NCBI GenBank assembly: GCA_900618425.1
Contig: UZAN01058357.1
Location: 1-12,122, forward strand
Source of the DNA: Echinostoma caproni
Lineage: Eukaryota; Platyhelminthes; Trematoda; Plagiorchiida; Echinostomatidae
Direction of reading: 5' to 3'
DNA length: 12,122 nt
A program made the translations under genes and the position numbers. Positions 6,765 to 12,122 of this stretch are shown in pieces. The first letter of the stretch is position 1; every line of letters starts with the position of its first letter. Below the pieces are notes generated by a model. The model was not told where the DNA came from. It saw nothing but the letters and a program-made list of their open reading frames with translations, and made no database searches.

Positions 6765-8098
6765 CCTTTCTAGATTCAAACCGAAATTCACAAACGGATT
6801 ATGTCTCCCATCCCGGCAACGATTAGATCACAGATCGATCTGGTTGTAATCAAGGTCATTCTCTTTGGTTAGATCATCTGTTTTTTTATTAAAACGTTTA
6901 AAACTAGCTGGTTAGAGACCATAGAACAGTGCAGGATTAGGGCCATTGAACTGTGTGCTATGTCATTAGGTCAATGTTGGGAGAAAGTTCACTTCAGTGA
7001 TCAACGGCTACCTGATAGGAATTACTACACTGAATAAGTAGGTGCAGACGATAAGGGACGACTTTTGAAGATATAGTGGGTTTTGACCTGGCAGATGACC
7101 TCTCGGGAACAACAGGCCACAAGTAGTATATCGTGGTCATGAATTCCTAAAGTAAATTTGAAGAGCGCAGACCGTCTGATTGGAACGTCCGCTTGGGTTG
7201 AAGCTCAGGTTATAGCACATTGCACGTATCTAACACTCAGAACACAGAGCTGATTTCGTCCTGAAATAAGCTAGTGAAGAAGAATATGAAAATTACAATT
7301 AGAATGAATAAGTTCTACCCTCTCTCTCTCGAGCGTAAAGCTGGAACCTTACACCCAATGGAAAGCATATTGATGAGCGAGCAAACAAAACTAGGTCGAT
7401 ATCATCATCGTTTTGTCCCACAGTAAAGGCTGGCCCAGCTGTTATTATGCCAAAAGACCAATCTTGGGTTGACGAGAACCATATATTATGGACAGCGATA
7501 ACAATTTTGGTAAACTGGATTTCAAAGAAAGAAATGTCTCACCTGGACCAGGTCATCATTATTCCCACTAGAACACAGGATTAGTTATGGAACAGTTCGA
7601 TGGTAGATTTGCGCGGTTTTTAGTTTCCAATCTGAGCACACCAATTCACCGTAAGAGGTGTGTACATTTTTTTTATCGTAGTGAGAAACCGTCGATCACA
7701 CTCCTTGTGCGATCCAAAGCTGCTAATTACAAATGTGAGTAGCACCTCGCAACACTGGTACATTCAATGTACATAATGGAATAAAAAGGTGAACTATAGT
7801 TCTGGGTATATGGCGTGCATCCAACGCACAAACTTTTCTATACACCTTCACCCCTCCCACTCCGCACCCCGAATCCTCCGAAAAACTGATTTATTGCCAG
7901 AAAGTAAGTACTGCAGGTACAGTGGCTCGCCAAATCACATTCTGTTAGTAAGAAAAAATAAGCTTACTTTATCGTATTCACGATCAAGTAACCGAAACAC
8001 GCCAACTGGCTACCCTAGCTTACCGACACGCTAAGATGCCAAAGCGATTATGAAACTAAATAAATTCAGCTGAATGTTGAACTTTTGAAGGGTGGTAC

Positions 8099-8124
8099 CA
8101 CACACACACACACACACACACACN
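8099..8124 (+). repeat. (CA)12 microsatellite ending at an ambiguous base
   Basis: Twenty-five bases of CA alternation run directly into a single N at 8124, followed by CCGG. The true repeat length is therefore unknown; the assembly probably broke in the repeat. Confidence 0.9.
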
Positions 8125-9008
8125 CCGGTGTATGTACACACTCGATGTGCCCGTCTATGGGCTAAACGTTCGAAACCATTTCCACCGTCGTACTAGGCGG
8201 AGAGAATTGTGTCATGCGATCATGCGAGATCGGAAGAGAACGATAGAAATCCTTAGCGAATGAATATCACCCCAGCACGGATGCTGATTTCATAACAACA
8301 ACAGCAACAATAAAAAAATCAATGGATTTCACTGCACCATTTTGGCAACGATTGTTGGCACGCAAATGATGCTTTGTGAAGCACATCTTCCATGCCCTGT
8401 ATTTCGTCAGACAACTAAATTGGTTTGCATGGCGTCAGATAGGGCGTCCGTGAGCATGCATGCAGCATGCAACCAAAAGTCTTTCACACTCTAATGTCAT
8501 CTACGTATTTGTTGAAAATAACTCGGAAAGATTATCTGGTACTTCCAATCCGTTACCCTGATTTCGCACATTACTGCTTTTGCCCATTTGTAGCTGCGTT
8601 CACATTTTTATGATGTTTGACGACAACTCGCATAGAACGAATAATTGACAGGTGTTACAAATTGGGTCTTTATCGAATATAACAAACCGCATTTCACCGG
8701 TTGAGTACGATTCCGATAAGTATACTGGACGCATATTGGAAGAACGAGATATCATATGTGTCTCCAACTGTAATGTAATCCATCTCGGAGGAAATGTGGG
8801 AAGCGTGAAGTGTCAAACAGAAACGTTCCAGAGTTGGTTATCGATTGGACTGTGAAGTAATGGGTGCTGACAGTGTTAGTCAACAAATCGAGACAGCCAC
8901 TAACAGACGTCTGATTGCCACTGGTTAACACACAGCAGTCAAACTTCAGCTCATGGGTGAAACAGGACAAGTTGGACCGGTAAACCCCGCGGAACAAGCA
9001 ACCACGAA
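8125..9008. other. Intergenic stretch without a recognisable gene
   Basis: I see a tandem 8-base duplication (TCATGCGA twice) at 8212-8227 and a small palindromic GCATGC cluster near 8455-8471. The open frames at 8652-8855 (plus) and 8997-8752 (minus) overlap each other, lack motifs and are of chance length. Confidence 0.45.
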
Positions 9009-9209
9009 GGGCCCGGTGGTAAAGTCACCAAATTATCACCCCGGAGGACGACGTGTGTTCGAATCCCATTACCACCACCGCCTGACTTTACCCTTTCTCT
9101 CTGTGTTGTATGGCGGCCCGTTAATTGGCTGTTTTTTTCCTATCTGAAATGTGCACACCTATATTTGTTTAATGAGAGTAATGAAAAATGAAAAATAAAA
9201 AATGAAAAT
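9009..9209 (+). mobile_element. tRNA-derived SINE-like repeat with A-rich tail
   Basis: The head starts GGGCCCGGTGG, sharing GCCCGGTGG with the head of the hammerhead SINE at 620-612 (minus strand). A degraded A box (TGGTAAAGTCAC, 9017-9028, about 9 of 12) is followed by a good B box (TGTTCGAATCC, 9056-9066, 10 of 11). About 110 bases of non-tRNA body follow and end in an A-rich tail at 9180-9209 made of AATGAAAA-type units. Head with pol III boxes, unrelated body and A-rich tail is the standard SINE plan. I see no hammerhead core in this copy. Relative to a tRNA the head seems to have lost bases after GGTGG, so it is likely a decayed copy. Target-site duplications were not identified. Confidence 0.65.
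9056..9066 (+). promoter_or_regulatory. RNA polymerase III B box
   Basis: TGTTCGAATCC differs from GGTTCGANTCC only at the first base. It lies 27 bases after the degraded A box at 9017-9028, in a tRNA-like context. Confidence 0.55.
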
Positions 9210-10448
9210 CCCAATGAAGTGTTACCAAACGATCAACATGGCACATGCAAGGTTCGGTGAGTCCCCTATCCCCTGACACGACGTCAGCCATGCGCCTAGG
9301 CGTTCCAGTTTTCGGATATTGCTTCGTGGACTNGTGGACTAATAGTATCGTCTAATCAATAGCCAGACAGTTCAAACAGAAACCATTTACTAGAACAACA
9401 AGGATGGCGATTGGTTAATGTCTGTTTGACCAATGATATTCTTATTTGCGCATTACATAATCCTATTGATTCCTCTCTATGAATAAACTGCCTTTTTCTG
9501 CGTCTCGACGACGGGAGGTTCCAGCTTAGGAATGCTAGTTCGGTTTTGTGCTTCATTTATGACTGTGATTCGTGATCCGTAATTCGTACCTATTTCGATT
9601 ACTACACACGGATTCATTCTATTGGGTTAAAAGTGTTTCACACATTCAGCAAAAAAGCTGTATTGCGTGATGCAATCCTTATCGAGTATAAGAAATTAAT
9701 CTATACCCTACTTGAGCACATGAAATTAGACACACAGAATCCACTACCCCCCTCCCCGGTATTCCTTCTGGATAAAGACGTTCAAAGTTCATCAAACAAC
9801 ATGTCCTCTGTACAGATTCTTCCATCCCTGTTCGGACAAACAGAAAGGAATATTCTTCTGCACACTATTATAGGACGGAACGACCGCAGAAGTAAAAAAT
9901 GCTATCCATTCCACATCATCGTTTTCTTCATTGATTGGCTTATAGATCCGTCATAATGACGAGTTAGGCCTGCTTCTGTTTCGATCGTGAATTTTAAATT
10001 TCGAAGTTCAACAGTAAAATGACTGCACATAATTTGACACTGGTGGTACGGTAGACACTTTCAATATACGCGATTTAAGTGAAACATCTATTGTGATAAG
10101 AAAACAATGCTAAAAAAGTGCCCCGAGCGGGTACCGGATCACTACATCTGAACATTGTAAGTAGGGATGAATGAGAGCTGTTGTAAGTCATCTGAAGTTA
10201 CGCTTATGTCGATCTTGGTGCTTCTGTATGTTTTAAATCCAAATAGGCGGTGCTAATCGAGGACAACCATTTGTTGAGGATAACAGATGAGAGGTCAGTA
10301 GTTTGGTATGCATAACACAAAAAGCTAATCAGAAACGTGTTATCGCAATTCTTTCCGACACACAGGTTAATGTATAGCGCAGCCGGTAATTATTCTTCCA
10401 AGCATCACTTGGTCCTTGATGGTCTTGTTATATTTTTGAACATTGAAA
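9210..10448. other. Intergenic stretch without a recognisable gene
   Basis: The largest open frame is 9633-9956 (plus, 107 codons). Its translation shows no domain or motif I recognise, and frames of this size are expected by chance here. No tRNA-like boxes or transposase motifs were seen. Confidence 0.45.
9326..9340. other. Assembly join: 7-bp duplication flanking a single N
   Basis: GTGGACT (9326-9332), N (9333), GTGGACT (9334-9340). An exact duplication either side of one N is what results when two contigs overlap by a few bases but are joined without merging. The true sequence probably has one copy. Confidence 0.75.
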
Positions 10449-10470
10449 GAAATCACCAGTTGTTACATAC
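10449..10470 (+). repeat. Short dispersed repeat, copy 2 (partner at 112-133)
   Basis: This matches 112-133 at 20 of 22 positions with two C-to-T differences. It is followed by an imperfect 7-base tandem repeat at 10482-10502 (GAGTAGT, AAGTAGC, GAGTAGT). Confidence 0.35.
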
Positions 10471-10535
10471 TACTAACAAGTGAGTAGTAAGTAGCGAGTA
10501 GTATCTCACAAACTGCATAACTGCAAATAAAGACA

Positions 10536-11112
10536 ATGTTTTCACCNTTTCACCGATCGGAACAGCGATGAAGACTGGTGTAACGTAAGTGGGTGTCTTT
10601 AATGATTGGACTTCATAAGGTTAAATGAGACCGAGGCTATCCTCAAGACTATGCTGACTAATTGTATTAGTCGGAATGGGAACGATTCGTGGAACCCTAT
10701 CTGTCCCAAATCATCTCATGAGGCGTTTTGTTTTTGCTTGCGTTTTGCCCCACTGGCTTTCTGTATCTCCTGCTGTCTTTTCTGGTCTTTTAACAGGAAA
10801 CTCAAACTCATTTCCCGATCTCCCAATATTTTCTCTGTTTTAAGTCTCATAACACTGGAATATCTGGTACAGTATGTGGTGACACACCACCTCAAGTCCT
10901 GTAAAACATTCTCCAACAAGATTTTATCTGATATTTCCCATTTCCTTTATTCTGCTCTCGGTCAATGGCTACCTCGTTCATCCATCCGTTCCAGTCATGA
11001 ACTTAGAGAGGCACGCACTGAAGCTTACAGGCGCTCCATTGTCCCTTATCTCACCAGATTTCTAACAAACCATGAACACGTTGCAGGAAATCTGTGCAAA
11101 ATGCTAAACTAA
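10536..11112 (+). CDS. Candidate two-exon gene of unknown function (speculative)
   Basis: The open frame 10606-11112 is the longest in the window (168 codons); by a rough stop-frequency estimate only about 0.06 such frames are expected by chance. It contains a strong acceptor: a long pyrimidine tract (10758-10791) ending AACAG at 10796. A good donor, AAC/GTAAGT, lies at 10585. Joining 10584 to 10797 removes 212 bases and puts an ATG-initiated upstream piece in the same frame as the long open frame. The upstream ATG at 10536 requires collapsing the 7-bp duplication around the N at 10547; the ATG at 10568 does not. The product would be about 118 residues (107 from the later ATG), with an arginine-rich segment (RSSHELREARTEAYRRS) near its C-terminus. 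No family is recognised. No AATAAA was seen soon after the stop. The unspliced frame contains a Cys/Phe-rich stretch that is better explained as a pyrimidine tract than as a membrane segment. It could also be a piece of an unrecognised repeat. Confidence 0.3.
10540..10554. other. Assembly join: 7-bp duplication flanking a single N
   Basis: TTTCACC (10540-10546), N (10547), TTTCACC (10548-10554). As at 9326-9340, this looks like an unmerged contig overlap. Counting only one copy keeps open the short upstream reading frame of the candidate gene here; counting both gives a stop. Confidence 0.75.
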
Positions 11113-12122
11113 ACCAATCATAAACACTAGGGTGCGCCGTTGGCTTCTGCTGTACTGTCCGTTTTCACGTTTTTTAATTGTTGTATTATAATGTTTTTTT
11201 TCACTTTTTGTTGGCACAGTGTAGTTATGCGGTTGCTTAATACTCATCTTTCGAGGTGTATAAAGCGATTACTTGACTTTACTTTACTTGCTCACGAATC
11301 ACATGCAGCAAGGAATCGTACAAGCAATCGAGATGAAGGGAAAAGACCACGGAATTAGTTATTAGTCTACTGAAGAAAACCAATGGGATTAAATAACATG
11401 TACAAGGAAACGTGATTGGTTCAGCAGGTTTTCGCCAATAGTCTACTTGAATTCTCGGCATCACACAGCTTCTGTTTGAATTGCCCGGCTTCTGATTGGC
11501 CGGCACGATTAGCCTGTGGTTCACTGTACAAGAATTGTAACGCGTCACGCCGTGGCTGACGCTCTCTCCGAGACTAGGATCATCATATAAAATTTTCATC
11601 CTCCCCCGTTTCAGAATACGTGCAAACCATTTGACCACAATTTGTCCGGAAGAGTTGCTCATATCCAAAACTTACTTTGGGGTGGGGGAGGTGGGGGACT
11701 TCAGTTTTATGCACTTTGGATAGCACAATCAGAGGCAAAATGGTGCTCACCGTTGGACGAACGGTGTTCGAATGTGGCAGTGTTTATACAGCCTTTGTGC
11801 CTAAATCTTTTTACTATTGCTGAAAAGGACTTCTCCATTGGAGGGGACTTGGTATTTTCGTGTGATGATTTTGCGATGTTCGATTGATCGTTCAAATTTA
11901 CAGCCATCTTCCCAATATTGACTGATTCTTTGGGTGGGACCATACCAAATCCCTAATCTGGTTTCATTATGATTAATGTGGTGTTTCTCTGTAAGTGCTT
12001 TGCACATTTAATTTACTTTCCCGTTTCCTTCAAGTGAAGTCAAATCAGTAGTAGCTTGATGTATCCGGATGGGTTTATCTTCAGCAATTACACCATATTT
12101 GTGGATTCACATCTACAAAATC
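11113..12122. other. Intergenic stretch with a G-rich tract and scattered CCAAT boxes
   Basis: No gene is recognised. The minus-strand open frame 11668-11279 (129 codons) has no known motif. CCAAT-type pentamers occur at 11415-11419 (inverted), 11435-11439 and 11495-11499 (inverted), and TATAAAA at 11586-11592; together they could be a pol II promoter on the plus strand, but no coding sequence follows. A G-rich run at 11679-11697 has runs of 4, 5, 2 and 5 G. Confidence 0.4.

Larger units (their letters stand above)
6004..8098. other. Gene-free stretch with small microsatellites
   Basis: No coding region, RNA gene or transposon motif could be supported. It holds an (AT)8 run at 6296-6311, a 17-base GT run at 6748-6764 and a short CT run near 7319-7330. 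The open frames at 6216-6419 (minus) and 7789-8034 (plus) are short and without motifs. Confidence 0.5.

Noticed and set aside
7070..7130. Reverse transcriptase-like LADDL reading
   Set aside because: Only a short A-D-D-like string is present, with no GVPQG or FINDLP motif upstream.
8227..8238. Twelve bases identical to the start of the common Illumina adapter (AGATCGGAAGAG)
   Set aside because: The match stops after 12 bases; the following bases do not follow either standard adapter, and the surrounding sequence is continuous, so it is most likely coincidence.
9633..9956. Protein-coding gene in a 107-codon frame
   Set aside because: No recognisable motif, and two or three frames of this length are expected by chance in a window of this size.
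11279..11668. Minus-strand 129-codon frame as a gene
   Set aside because: Longer than most but still near chance expectation, with no recognisable motif or supporting splice or polyadenylation signals.

Overview
The window looks like non-coding DNA from a large, repeat-rich animal genome, probably a digenean flatworm (fluke). No bacterial gene organisation is present. Long gene-free stretches, dinucleotide and trinucleotide microsatellites, single-N assembly joins and dead transposons point to eukaryotic intergenic or intronic sequence. The fluke assignment rests mainly on a tRNA-derived short repeat that carries a hammerhead ribozyme, an arrangement best known from the schistosome Sm-alpha elements. 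Base composition is only moderately AT-rich by eye, which fits liver-fluke-like genomes better than the more AT-rich schistosomes. The species is not determined.

Layout. Positions 1-110 hold the palm-domain remnant of a non-LTR (CR1/Jockey-like) reverse transcriptase in three frames. Positions 490-620 (minus strand) hold the most interesting object: a SINE-like element with a full-consensus pol III A box, a weaker B box and a complete hammerhead core. Positions 1140-1740 are C/CA-rich and include a strong quadruplex motif on the minus strand. Positions 2190-2345 hold a second tRNA-like repeat with a perfect B box. Positions 4651-5241 hold a broken Tc1/mariner-superfamily transposase. It has a recognisable helix-turn-helix half and part of the catalytic half, but the first catalytic Asp region is deleted and the second Asp is replaced by Asn. 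A 32-base GT...AG insertion splits its catalytic half. Positions 5570-8125 hold GT/CA and AT microsatellites in otherwise featureless DNA. Positions 9009-9210 hold a third tRNA-like repeat ending in an A-rich tail. Positions 10536-11112 hold the only candidate host coding sequence, a speculative two-exon gene that also contains the longest open frame in the window.

How the parts work together. They do not form a pathway. The window is mostly a record of mobile elements: a LINE fragment, three tRNA-derived short repeats (which in general depend on LINE enzymes in trans) and a mariner fossil. The ribozyme is the only element whose sequence suggests it could still act, because its core nucleotides are intact. 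Four single N characters mark assembly joins; two are flanked by exact 7-bp duplications and look like unresolved contig overlaps.
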